From contig NZ_KI260545.1 in NCBI RefSeq assembly GCF_000468035.1, positions 21,677 to 85,676 of the forward strand: a DNA stretch of 64,000 nucleotides. Direction: 5' to 3'. This DNA is from Selenomonas sp. oral taxon 892 str. F0426 (lineage in GTDB: Bacteria > Bacillota > Negativicutes > Selenomonadales > Selenomonadaceae). The position numbers and the translations under genes are program-made. The notes beneath the pieces are model-generated. The model ran no database searches. It worked only from the letters and a program-made list of their open reading frames with translations, and was not told where the DNA came from. The first letter of the stretch is position 1. Each line of letters starts with the position of its first letter. This document shows positions 35,079-42,813 of the stretch, piece by piece.

Positions 35079-35915
35079 TCAGCCCCTCGTCATCGGCACA
35101 GGTGCGTCTGCCCCCATGCCGAGCACATAGTGATAGATTGCCGCCGCAATGCCATTCTCCTCACAGGTCAGTGTCTCATAGTCCGTCACTTCTTTAATCT
35201 CTGGAAATGCATTGCCCATCGCAACACTCTTTCCCGCCGCACGCAGCATGGGGAGATCGTTGTACGCATCACCGATCGCCATTGTCTCCTCGATGGGAAT
35301 GCCTAGCTTTGCGGCAAGCGATTGCAGTGCCGACGCCTTCGAAATCCCCTTCGGCACGATCTCAATCAGACAGTCCGCCGAGCGCGTCACATCCACCTGC
35401 GTGCCGAATGCCGAAAGAAGCGTCTCTGCACGCTTGATCGTGACCTCACGCCCTTCCGTCACGAGGAGCAGCTTACAGTTACCCGCCACATGGGCATAGA
35501 GGCCATCCCAGCCAACTGCCATGCCCGTGAGCTTCTGCGAGTTCTCATAGAAACGCGACTCTTCGCACGCCTCCGCATAACGCAAAACACCGCCGCTGTA
35601 GCTCTGGATATACCAACCGCGCTCCTTGCAAAACGTAAGGATATCGCGGGCGAGAAGCGGATCGATCAGGTGCTCCTCATAGATGTGTCCGCTCGGACTC
35701 TTGATGAGCGCGCCGTTGTATGAGATGATCGGCACATCGACGCCGAGTGCCTTGGCAACAGGCAGAGCCGCTTCGAACATCCTCCCTGTCGCGATCGTGA
35801 CCGTAACCCCCGCCTCCACCGCACGATGCACCGCAGCAATATTCTCTGCTGAGACGACATTCCCGTCCGGCAGCATCGTCCCGTCTAGATCCGATACAAA
35901 CAGCCTAACGCCCAT
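35079..35915 (-). CDS. Cof-type HAD-IIB phosphatase (tandem paralogue)
   Basis: A 278-residue HAD hydrolase similar to its downstream neighbour: VSDLDGTMLPDG is motif I, TIATGRMFEAALP motif II and AIGDAYNDLPMLRAAGKSVAMGNA motif IV. First gene of the HAD-HAD-rapZ-yvcK-whiA-deacetylase run; ATG follows AGGAGGGGATGAA. Substrate unknown. Confidence 0.9.
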   Translation of the reverse strand: MGVRLFVSDLDGTMLPDGNVVSAENIAAVHRAVEAGVTVTIATGRMFEAALPVAKALGVDVPIISYNGALIKSPSGHIYEEHLIDPLLARDILTFCKERGWYIQSYSGGVLRYAEACEESRFYENSQKLTGMAVGWDGLYAHVAGNCKLLLVTEGREVTIKRAETLLSAFGTQVDVTRSADCLIEIVPKGISKASALQSLAAKLGIPIEETMAIGDAYNDLPMLRAAGKSVAMGNAFPEIKEVTDYETLTCEENGIAAAIYHYVLGMGADAPVPMTRG

Positions 35916-35942
35916 TTCATCCCCTCCTGTTTTCCCAAATTG

Positions 35943-35972
35943 CTGACAAAGCCCTTTCCCCTATGGTATAAT
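35943..35972 (+). promoter_or_regulatory. Promoter of the rightward small membrane protein operon
   Basis: CTGACA (35943-35948) and TATAAT (35967-35972) are separated by 18 bases, 36 bases before the ATG at 36009, in the divergent gap with the HAD gene. Confidence 0.6.
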
Positions 35973-36008
35973 ACCCCGGATAACGAATATACTGAAAGGA
36001 GGAGCACG

Positions 36009-36497
36009 ATGCAGAATTTCTTCCGTCGACTCATCATCCTCGTCGCCATGCTCCTCATCCTCATCGGCATCTTCGGCCTGTCCTACACCTACCAGATCGA
36101 TCACCGTACGGCACGCAGCCTCTCTGCTTACGCACGCATCGACTTTCAGGCCTCCTATACGGGTGAGGGACGGCTCGAGGGCGCAACCCTCTCGCTCTGG
36201 GACTACCGCTTCGACGAGGCGAAGTTCCTCCCGAATGTCGTCCTCTACACAGACGGCTCTGCCTGGGAGATGAAGGCCGCCACGAAATACACGCCGCGTC
36301 CCGTTGAGGGTGCAGACAGCCCCTACAAGAACGAGAACAAGTTTTTCGTCGAGCTGCCCCGCTCAAGTCTGCCCGCCATCCGCAAGGCGACAAGTATCCG
36401 TATTCGCTTCTACTACGACAATGGGCAGACCATTGATCTGCCGCTGAACGAACCCGATCTTGCCTACTGGCAGCGCGAGCTCGGGCGCGGAATATAA
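36009..36497 (+). CDS. Small membrane-anchored protein of unknown function
   Basis: A 162-residue protein, ATG at 36009 with AAAGGAGGAGC upstream. Residues 8-28 form one membrane helix (LIILVAMLLILIGIFGLSY); the rest is hydrophilic and likely extracytoplasmic, with a beta-rich look (SLWDYRFDEAKFLPNVVLYTDG). No family is recognised. It precedes the NusG-domain-II/Gx transporter pair by 48 bases in the same direction. Confidence 0.7.
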   Translation: MQNFFRRLIILVAMLLILIGIFGLSYTYQIDHRTARSLSAYARIDFQASYTGEGRLEGATLSLWDYRFDEAKFLPNVVLYTDGSAWEMKAATKYTPRPVEGADSPYKNENKFFVELPRSSLPAIRKATSIRIRFYYDNGQTIDLPLNEPDLAYWQRELGRGI

Positions 36498-36545
36498 AAT
36501 CTATTGTACTGTTATTGAAAACATTCGTCAAGGCAGGGACCTCCC

Positions 36546-36884
36546 ATGAAGAAAAACGATCTGGTACTCATCGGCGTGCTTCTCCTCATCTGCGGGATCG
36601 GCGCCGTATTTTTTTTCACACATACAGAGAACGGTGTGCGTCACGCAGTCATTACACAGAACAATGTGCAGCTCTACGATATTCCGCTCACAGGGCACAC
36701 GGGAACGGAGGATCTCATCATTACCGACGAACATGGAACGAACACGATTCGTATTGAGGGCGAGGCGATTGCTGTCATCGATGCCGACTGCCCTGACCTT
36801 GTCTGTGTCCACACGGGCAGAGCAGCAAAAAAGGGCGATGTGATCGCTTGCCTGCCGCACAAACTCCTCATTGAAGTAAAATGA
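36546..36884 (+). CDS. NusG domain II-containing membrane protein
   Basis: A 112-residue protein with an N-terminal membrane helix (residues 6-22) and an extracytoplasmic NusG domain II fold (IITDEHGTNTIRIEGEAIAVIDADCPDLVCVHTGRA and IACLPHKLLIEV). This domain is regularly paired with the Gx transporter gene in Firmicutes, as here with a 4-base ATGA overlap. Two cysteines are conserved in such proteins. Function is unknown; an envelope or isoprenoid-transport link is inferred from context only. Confidence 0.85.
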   Translation: MKKNDLVLIGVLLLICGIGAVFFFTHTENGVRHAVITQNNVQLYDIPLTGHTGTEDLIITDEHGTNTIRIEGEAIAVIDADCPDLVCVHTGRAAKKGDVIACLPHKLLIEVK

Positions 36885-37372
36885 ATATGAATCTTCATCG
36901 CATGACACGCATTGCGCTCCTCACCACGCTCTCCCTCTGCCTCTTCATGCTCGAAGCATTCCTCCCCCTGCCGCTTCCTGTGCCGGGTGCAAAGCTCGGA
37001 CTCGCCGCGATCGTTACGCTGATCGCACTATACCTCCTGCCAATGCACGATGCAGCACTCATACTCATGCTGCGCATCCTCCTCTCCTCATTCTTTGGCG
37101 GTGGAATTGCACCTATGCTTTACAGTCTTGCAGGTGGATTGACCAGTTTCGCTGGGATGGCGCTGCTCAAGCGTCACACACGGCTCTCTATCATCGGTAT
37201 CAGCACAGCAGGAGCATTCCTGCACAACATAGCGCAGCTAATTGCTGCTGTGGCTGTCATGCAGACAACGGCACTCTTCACGTATGCGCCCCTGCTGGGC
37301 CTCGTCGGCATCGCAACGGGCATTGTGATCGGCAGCACGGCAAAAGCCATTCTTTCAAAAATAACAAGATAA
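36881..37372 (+). CDS. Gx transporter family protein (heptaprenyl diphosphate synthase component I-like)
   Basis: A 163-residue polytopic protein with five or so membrane helices, with EAFLPLPLPVPGAKLGLAAIVTLIALYLL and LSSFFGGGIAPMLYSLAGGLTSFAGM as typical segments of the Hpre_diP_synt_I/Gx group, related to ECF S components. Annotated in other genomes as heptaprenyl diphosphate synthase subunit I, but the membrane topology points to small-molecule transport. Coupled to the NusG-domain-II gene. Confidence 0.85.
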   Translation: MNMNLHRMTRIALLTTLSLCLFMLEAFLPLPLPVPGAKLGLAAIVTLIALYLLPMHDAALILMLRILLSSFFGGGIAPMLYSLAGGLTSFAGMALLKRHTRLSIIGISTAGAFLHNIAQLIAAVAVMQTTALFTYAPLLGLVGIATGIVIGSTAKAILSKITR

Positions 37373-37456
37373 GAATTCTCATTTTCATTGTTTTATGCTA
37401 TACTTGTCCCAACAGATTTTATCTCTTCTATCTTGAATTTAAGGAGGACAAGGCAA

Positions 37457-38821
37457 ATGGAGTATCGCATCGAACATGATTCCCTCGGTGAGGTCAAGGT
37501 GCCCGCAGACAAGTATTGGGCGGCACAGACGGAGCGCAGCTTTGAGAACTTTCCCATCGGCATCGAAAAGATGCCCGCCGAGATCATCCACGCCTTCGGC
37601 ATTCTGAAGAAATCCGCCGCAATTGCGAACAACAAACTTGGCAAGCTCGACGAGAAGCGCCTGAATGCGATCAAGGCGGCGTGCGACGAGATCATCGCGG
37701 GCAAACTCGCAGATCACTTCCCGCTCGCCGTCTGGCAGACGGGCAGCGGCACGCAGTCGAACATGAACGTCAACGAGGTCATTGCGAATCGCGGCAACGA
37801 GATCGCGGGCGAGAAGATCCTCCACCCGAATGATCACTCCAATATGTCGCAGAGTTCGAACGACACCTTCCCGACGGCCATGCACATCGCCGCTGTCATC
37901 GCCACTGAGGATGGGCTCTTCCCGAGCATCGACCTCCTCGCGGCTACCTTCCGCCGCCTCATGAGCGAGAACGAGGGCATTGTCAAGACGGGGCGTACGC
38001 ACTTGCAGGACGCCGTGCCCATCTCCTTTACGCAGGAGATCAGCGGCTGGCTCACAATGCTCGAACAGTCGAAGAAGCAGCTGCAGGCAGCGCTCCCATT
38101 CCTCCACGAGCTTGCGCTCGGCGGCACGGCGGTCGGCACGGGGCTGAACGCGCCGAAAGGCTTCGATGTTGCGGTCGCACAGGCAGCAAGTGAGCTGACG
38201 GGCAAGAATTTTGTCACTGCGCCGAACAAGTTCCACGCACTCACGAGCAAGGATGCCATTGTCTTTGCACACGGCGGACTCAAGGGACTCGCCGCGAACA
38301 TGATGAAGATCGCGAACGACATCCGCTGGCTGGCAGCAGGCCCGCGCTGCGGACTCGGCGAGATCACGATCCCCGCGAACGAGCCGGGCAGCTCCATCAT
38401 GCCGGGCAAGGTCAACCCGACCCAGTGTGAGTCCGTCACAATGGTCGCCGTACAGGTCATGGGCAACGACGCCGCCATCGGCATCGCCGCCTCGCAGGGC
38501 AACTTCGAGCTGAACGTGTTCATGCCCGTCATGATCTACGACTTCCTGCAGTCCGCGCGTCTCCTCACCGACTCCATCAAGTCGTTCAACGACCGCTGCG
38601 TCACAGGGATCACGGCAAACCGCGAGAAGATGCACGAGAACCTCCATCGCTCGCTGATGCTCGTCACGGCACTGAACCCGTACATCGGCTACGAGAATGC
38701 GGCGAAAACCGCACACAAGGCATTCGATGAGGATATCAGTCTCAAGGAGGCATGCGTTGCCCTCGGCTTCCTCACTGCCGAGAAATTCGACGAGGTCTTC
38801 CATCCCGAAGAGATGGTGTAA
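37457..38821 (+). CDS. fumC: Class II fumarate hydratase
   Basis: A 454-residue fumarase converting fumarate and malate, part of the C4-dicarboxylate route to succinate/propionate in Selenomonads. VWQTGSGTQSNMNVNEVI, TGRTHLQDAVPI and the fumarase/aspartase signature GSSIMPGKVNPTQCE are present; TQCE and the overall pattern favour fumarase over aspartase. The ATG at 37457 follows AAGGAGGACAAGGCA; 23 in-frame upstream residues have no ribosome site. A TATACT-like -10 is about 55 bases upstream. Confidence 0.95.
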   Translation: MEYRIEHDSLGEVKVPADKYWAAQTERSFENFPIGIEKMPAEIIHAFGILKKSAAIANNKLGKLDEKRLNAIKAACDEIIAGKLADHFPLAVWQTGSGTQSNMNVNEVIANRGNEIAGEKILHPNDHSNMSQSSNDTFPTAMHIAAVIATEDGLFPSIDLLAATFRRLMSENEGIVKTGRTHLQDAVPISFTQEISGWLTMLEQSKKQLQAALPFLHELALGGTAVGTGLNAPKGFDVAVAQAASELTGKNFVTAPNKFHALTSKDAIVFAHGGLKGLAANMMKIANDIRWLAAGPRCGLGEITIPANEPGSSIMPGKVNPTQCESVTMVAVQVMGNDAAIGIAASQGNFELNVFMPVMIYDFLQSARLLTDSIKSFNDRCVTGITANREKMHENLHRSLMLVTALNPYIGYENAAKTAHKAFDEDISLKEACVALGFLTAEKFDEVFHPEEMV

Positions 38822-38840
38822 GGATCACGTTGTCCATACG

Positions 38841-38893
38841 AAAAGGGGGCTGTTGTACGAAGCTAAAAAACTTCGTGCAACAGCCCCTTTTTT
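38841..38893. terminator. Bidirectional terminator, dispersed palindrome family
   Basis: AAAAGGGGGCTGTTGTACGAAG / CTTCGTGCAACAGCCCCTTTTTT forms a long stem with a CTAAAAAA loop and T-runs on both strands, between convergent fumC and the Crp/Fnr-type gene. The sequence is nearly the same as the element at 63966. Confidence 0.88.
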
Positions 38894-38902
38894 GCGCGCC
38901 CT

Positions 38903-39595
38903 CTAAATCGCCAAAAAATCTGGATTGAGTACGCGCAGTGTCTTGCGGTCGTAGTCGATGATCCCCTCATCGCGCATATGACTCATCTCGCGGCTGAGAG
39001 CGCTGCGCTCCACACCAAGGTAGCGTGCCAGCTGTGTCTGATTCATCTCACGCAGCCCCTCACCGTCCTCCTCCGATATTGCCTGCAGATAGACACTGAG
39101 TTTTGCCCGAATGCTCTTTTGCCCCATGATGCGAATCTTATGCTGATAAAAGATCCCCTTCTGCGATATACGCCGCAGCATATTCAGTGTGAATCGCCAG
39201 AGATGAGGGTCACTGCACGATTCACGCGCGTAGAGCTGACGAAATTTGAGACGCAGGATCAACGACTCGCGCAGGGCCTTGACGAACATACGGCTCGTCG
39301 TGAGATTCGCCCCCTCCATCGTCTCGCCGAAACTCTTGCCAGCCTCAAAGATGCTCATATCAATCTGATCGGCATTCTCGTTGAGGAAGGATACCTCAAC
39401 TGCGCCCGATAGGATGATGCCTGTCACAATCGGTGCACGCCCCATGCGCATGATGTTCTGCCCTGCCGCATAGTGCTTCAGTTCACCGTCAAGCGCATTG
39501 ACGAGCGCCGTCAGATCATCTGCCTGGATGCCCTCGAATAGATCATGCCGGAGCAGCAGTGCCGTATGCGGCGCAAGCATTTCACGCGTCAGCAT
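38903..39595 (-). CDS. Crp/Fnr-family transcriptional regulator
   Basis: A 230-residue regulator: cyclic-nucleotide-binding-like beta barrel (IMRMGRAPIVTGIILSGAVEVSF), dimer helix and a C-terminal winged helix-turn-helix (MNQTQLARYLGVERSALSREMSHMRDEG). Only one cysteine is visible in the middle, so an FNR-type iron-sulfur cluster is unlikely; the effector is unknown. Start at 39595 with AAAGGAC upstream. A perfect palindrome lies 22 bases before the start and may be its own operator. Divergent from an RclA-like reductase. Confidence 0.87.
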   Translation of the reverse strand: MLTREMLAPHTALLLRHDLFEGIQADDLTALVNALDGELKHYAAGQNIMRMGRAPIVTGIILSGAVEVSFLNENADQIDMSIFEAGKSFGETMEGANLTTSRMFVKALRESLILRLKFRQLYARESCSDPHLWRFTLNMLRRISQKGIFYQHKIRIMGQKSIRAKLSVYLQAISEEDGEGLREMNQTQLARYLGVERSALSREMSHMRDEGIIDYDRKTLRVLNPDFLAI

Positions 39596-39616
39596 AGTTT
39601 TGTCCTTTCCATCACC

Positions 39617-39637
39617 TATAGAGAATAATTCTCTATA
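39617..39637. promoter_or_regulatory. Perfect 21-base palindrome, candidate operator
   Basis: TATAGAGAAT-A-ATTCTCTATA (39617-39637) is a perfect 10-base inverted repeat around one base, between the Crp/Fnr-type gene and its divergent neighbour. It lies in the probable leader/promoter zone of the regulator gene and has the size of a dimeric Crp-family site, though not the classical TGTGA or TTGAT half-sites. Confidence 0.6.
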
Positions 39638-39692
39638 ATTATAGATGGAATTGCGGCCTTTGTAAATGAACAACACAAGTTTTGCAGATATT

Positions 39693-39722
39693 TTGCTTCC
39701 TTTATCGAAAAAGTGCTATAAT
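39693..39722 (+). promoter_or_regulatory. Promoter of the RclA-like reductase gene
   Basis: TTGCTT (39693-39698) and TATAAT (39717-39722), 18 bases apart, lie 44 bases before the preferred ATG. The palindrome at 39617-39637 is about 56 bases upstream of the -35, a possible activator position. Confidence 0.55.
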
Positions 39723-39765
39723 AACGAGTATCTACGAAACAACATGAACAGAAATGGAGCATATC

Positions 39766-41130
39766 ATGCAAGAACAATCATATCAGAATCTCATCATCGG
39801 CTTCGGCAAGGCAGGCAAGACACTTGCGGGCTTCCTCGCGAAGAAGGGAGAGACGGTCGCTCTTGTCGAGCGCTCAAAGGAGCGTTATGGCGGCACCTGC
39901 ATTAACGTCGCCTGCATTCCCTCAAAATCCCTCGAATACAGTGCACGGCTCTCTGCAGAGGCGGGCGGAGACTTTGCGGCAAAGGCGGAGCGCTATCGTG
40001 CAGCGATTGCGGAGAAACGACGCCTGACGGCAATGCTGCGAGAGAAGAACTACGCGAAGGTAACAGGCGCAGGTGCCGTCGTCATCGATGGAGAGGCATC
40101 GTTTATCGATGCACACACCGTACGCATTGTCGGAGCGGACGGAGAGCAGCGTGTCACGGCAGAACGAATCTTTATCAACACAGGCGCGCTTCCCTTCGTA
40201 CCGCCGATCCCAGGGGCAAAGGAAAGTACACACGTCTACACGAGTGAAACGATGATGGAGCTGGATGTGCTGCCAGAAAAGCTTGTCATCATCGGCGGCG
40301 GCTACATTGGTCTCGAATTCGCATCATACTACACCAACTTTGGCTCGTCCGTTGCCGTTGTGCAGGACGGCGATGCCTTCATTCCTCGTGAGGATGCGGA
40401 GATTTCCATTCGTGTGCGCCAGCAGATGGAGGAGCGCGGCATCCACATTCTGACGGACACAAAGATTCTGCGCATTGAGGACGGCACCACAGGAGCGAAC
40501 GTCATTGTACAGACTTCAAACGGAGAGAAATCTCTTGCTGCAAATGCCGTCCTGATCGCTACAGGACGGCGCCCGAACATCGAGGGCCTGAATCTCACCG
40601 CAGCGGGCATTGAGACAACAACGCGTGGTGCGATTGCCGTGGACGAGCACCTGCGTACGAACGTACCGCACATCTGGGCGATGGGTGACGTGACGGGCGG
40701 GATGCAGTTCACCTACATCTCCCTCGACGATTTCCGCATCGTCAAGGATCAGCTCGCAGGCAGCGGAACACGCACAACGGCGAATCGCGGAGCTGTCCCC
40801 TATTCCGTCTTCCTCGATCCGCCGCTCTCACGTGTCGGCATGACCGAGGCTGAGGCGCAGGCAGCAGGATTTGACGTGCGTATTCTGCGCCTTGAGGTCG
40901 CCGCCATTCCAAAGGCGCAGGTTTACAAGAAGCCCTCCGGTATTCTAAAGGCAATTGTCGAGTCCAAGACAGGCATGATCCTCGGCGCGCACTTCTTCTG
41001 CCCCGAGTCGCAGGAGATGATTAACCTCATGAAAATGGCAATCGACCACGGCATCACAGCCGACGCACTCGGTTCCGCAATCTATACGCACCCCACCATG
41101 ACCGAAGCACTGAACGATCTCTTCGGATAA
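39766..41130 (+). CDS. RclA-like flavoprotein disulfide reductase
   Basis: A 454-residue FAD/NAD(P)-dependent disulfide reductase. LIIGFGKAGKTLAGFLAKKG (FAD loop) and the redox pair Cys45/Cys50 in GGTCINVACIPSK are followed by VIIGGGYIGLEFASYYTNFG (NAD(P) loop), MGDVTGGMQFTYISLDDFRI and the C-terminal HPTMTE. The IIGFGKAGKTLA start and the YISLDDFRI block are those of the RclA/hypothiocyanite reductase group and not of lipoamide dehydrogenase. Such enzymes protect against hypochlorous or hypothiocyanous acid, which fits an oral or mucosal host. ATG 39766 is chosen for its GGAG site; an ATG 12 bases upstream is possible. Confidence 0.85.
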   Translation: MQEQSYQNLIIGFGKAGKTLAGFLAKKGETVALVERSKERYGGTCINVACIPSKSLEYSARLSAEAGGDFAAKAERYRAAIAEKRRLTAMLREKNYAKVTGAGAVVIDGEASFIDAHTVRIVGADGEQRVTAERIFINTGALPFVPPIPGAKESTHVYTSETMMELDVLPEKLVIIGGGYIGLEFASYYTNFGSSVAVVQDGDAFIPREDAEISIRVRQQMEERGIHILTDTKILRIEDGTTGANVIVQTSNGEKSLAANAVLIATGRRPNIEGLNLTAAGIETTTRGAIAVDEHLRTNVPHIWAMGDVTGGMQFTYISLDDFRIVKDQLAGSGTRTTANRGAVPYSVFLDPPLSRVGMTEAEAQAAGFDVRILRLEVAAIPKAQVYKKPSGILKAIVESKTGMILGAHFFCPESQEMINLMKMAIDHGITADALGSAIYTHPTMTEALNDLFG

Positions 41131-41141
41131 AGGAGGTCATT

Positions 41142-41747
41142 ATGACAAAGATCTACCGGAAAAATCTTTACCGTGCTGTGTTTCTGCTCGCTCCGCTTCT
41201 CCTCTTCGATGCAGGATGTACGCAGGCGGCGCCGGATACACGCCCCTCACACCAGACTGTCATTCCTGCTGAAGCATCTTCCGTGCAGATCTTCTCAATG
41301 GAGTTCCGCCATCCCGTCGCCGATGGTGCACTCGTGCGCATCGTATGCCAGATCGACGCTCCCGTCAAGAACGCACTCTCCGCCGAGGAGATCACCGCAA
41401 AAGGACTCGATCCGAACAGCTTCATCTCCTGCCTCGGCGAATTCGTCGGCAAGGAATTCACAGACGGTCGTCATCTGGACATTCGCGAGCGCTACGTCCC
41501 GTGGACACCGGAGCTTGAGGCAAGCCTCCACGCTGTCATCGCGGCGAAGAATCTCGCCGCCGAAAACGACTACGGCGCACGAGCAGACACTGTGGCGAAT
41601 CCGGCTTACAACATACTCGTCGCCTACAAGGACGGCCGAAGCCTTCACATCACCTCCGAGGGTGAAACTGTGAACAAACACGAGGCGGCGATCGAAGACA
41701 TCCTCCTCACGTGGACGGACAATGCCTTTGACGCAGCAAAAGAATAA
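41142..41747 (+). CDS. Putative lipoprotein
   Basis: A 201-residue protein with a lipoprotein signal: hydrophobic AVFLLAPLLLF then DAGC, the cysteine at about residue 26. The mature part has no family I recognise (IFSMEFRHPVADGALVRIVCQID...). It starts 11 bases after the RclA-like gene with AAAGGAGGTC upstream, so it is probably in the same transcript and may be part of the same stress response. Confidence 0.75.
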   Translation: MTKIYRKNLYRAVFLLAPLLLFDAGCTQAAPDTRPSHQTVIPAEASSVQIFSMEFRHPVADGALVRIVCQIDAPVKNALSAEEITAKGLDPNSFISCLGEFVGKEFTDGRHLDIRERYVPWTPELEASLHAVIAAKNLAAENDYGARADTVANPAYNILVAYKDGRSLHITSEGETVNKHEAAIEDILLTWTDNAFDAAKE

Positions 41748-41751
41748 CAAA

Positions 41752-42744
41752 ATGCACGACTGGAAGAGATATATCGGCGGTGTCATATTCATCCTCGGAC
41801 TCATGATGCTGCCGCTATGTGCATTCGGCAAAGATACTAACGCGCCCGCGCAGGGCATTATCCTCACGGTCGAGGCAAAGCAGGACTACATTCAGCAGCA
41901 GATGGATGCGCTCTACTACCCGCCCGAGGACAAAAAACCTGCGCCGTTCATCGCCCCCGAGGGCTGGGTGTATGAAAAGACAGCCATCGGAAACGTTCCG
42001 GTCGAGCGCCTTGTGCCACCGAACTCATCTTCTAAGAGCGTCGTATTGCAGCTGCACGGCGGAGCTTATAGGAGTGGACTCACGGATCTCTACCGCACGT
42101 TTGCCGTGCGTCAGGCAGAGTATACGAACGCGCGCGAGATCTACTGTGTGGAATATCGACACGCACCGCTCCATCGCTATCCGGCTGCACTTGAGGATGC
42201 GGCGACAGTCTATCAGGGACTCCTTGCACGCGGAACCAAACCATCGGACATTATCATCTTTGGCGACTCTGCGGGCGGCAATCTCGCCGTAGAGCTTGCA
42301 ATCTATCTGCGAGACGAGGGAGTGCCGCAGCCTGCCGCACTCGTCCTCCTCTCGCCGTGGGCAGACTTCGCGCACAAGGACGGCACGTCGCGTACGGAGA
42401 ACTTCACGAAGGACAAGGTGCTCGGCAAGGGCACTCCGTTCGCTCCCCATCTGCGCAGCATTCCGCCGTATGCGGGCAGTCTTCCGCTCGACGATCCGCG
42501 CCTCTCCCCGATCCACGCTGATCTCAGTAATCTGCCGCCCATGCTGATCCAGACAGGCGGCTACGACCTCCTGCTGACAGAGGACGAACAGCTTGCGGAA
42601 AAAGCAAAAGCCGACGGCACAAACGTGACCTTCACCGTCTACCCCGAAATGCCTCACGTCTTCCCCCTCGTTCTGCCCGAACTCGCGGAGAGCTTCGCAG
42701 CATTCGAGGAGGTACGAGAGTTTGTGAATCAATATATACCCTAA
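41752..42744 (+). CDS. Exported alpha/beta hydrolase (hormone-sensitive lipase group)
   Basis: A 330-residue esterase/lipase-like protein with a signal-like N-terminus (VIFILGLMMLPLCAFGKD). LQLHGGAYRSG is the oxyanion-hole HGG motif, IFGDSAGGNLAVELA contains the nucleophile Ser in GDSAG, YDLLLTED the acid region and MPHVF the catalytic His. Start at 41752 just after the lipoprotein stop; an in-frame ATG at 41722 would overlap it by 26 bases. Substrate unknown. Third gene in line with the RclA-like reductase. Confidence 0.82.
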   Translation: MHDWKRYIGGVIFILGLMMLPLCAFGKDTNAPAQGIILTVEAKQDYIQQQMDALYYPPEDKKPAPFIAPEGWVYEKTAIGNVPVERLVPPNSSSKSVVLQLHGGAYRSGLTDLYRTFAVRQAEYTNAREIYCVEYRHAPLHRYPAALEDAATVYQGLLARGTKPSDIIIFGDSAGGNLAVELAIYLRDEGVPQPAALVLLSPWADFAHKDGTSRTENFTKDKVLGKGTPFAPHLRSIPPYAGSLPLDDPRLSPIHADLSNLPPMLIQTGGYDLLLTEDEQLAEKAKADGTNVTFTVYPEMPHVFPLVLPELAESFAAFEEVREFVNQYIP

Positions 42745-42762
42745 CCACGAAGAATACATACA

Positions 42763-42801
42763 AAGCGGGAGATTTCGCCACATGAGCGAAATCTCCCGCT
42801 T
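42763..42801. terminator. Convergent terminator hairpin
   Basis: A perfect 16-base stem AAGCGGGAGATTTCGC (42763-42778) / GCGAAATCTCCCGCTT (42786-42801) with a 7-base loop lies between the convergent hydrolase and prfC genes. The U-run is weak on both sides, but the position and stability fit a shared terminator. Confidence 0.75.
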
Positions 42802-42813
42802 GTCATTTCTCTA

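Noticed and set aside
37439..38803. A 454-residue open frame antisense to fumC
   Set aside because: It mirrors fumC almost exactly, lacks a ribosome site and has the Val/Arg/Glu/Asp-rich composition of an antisense shadow in GC-rich DNA.
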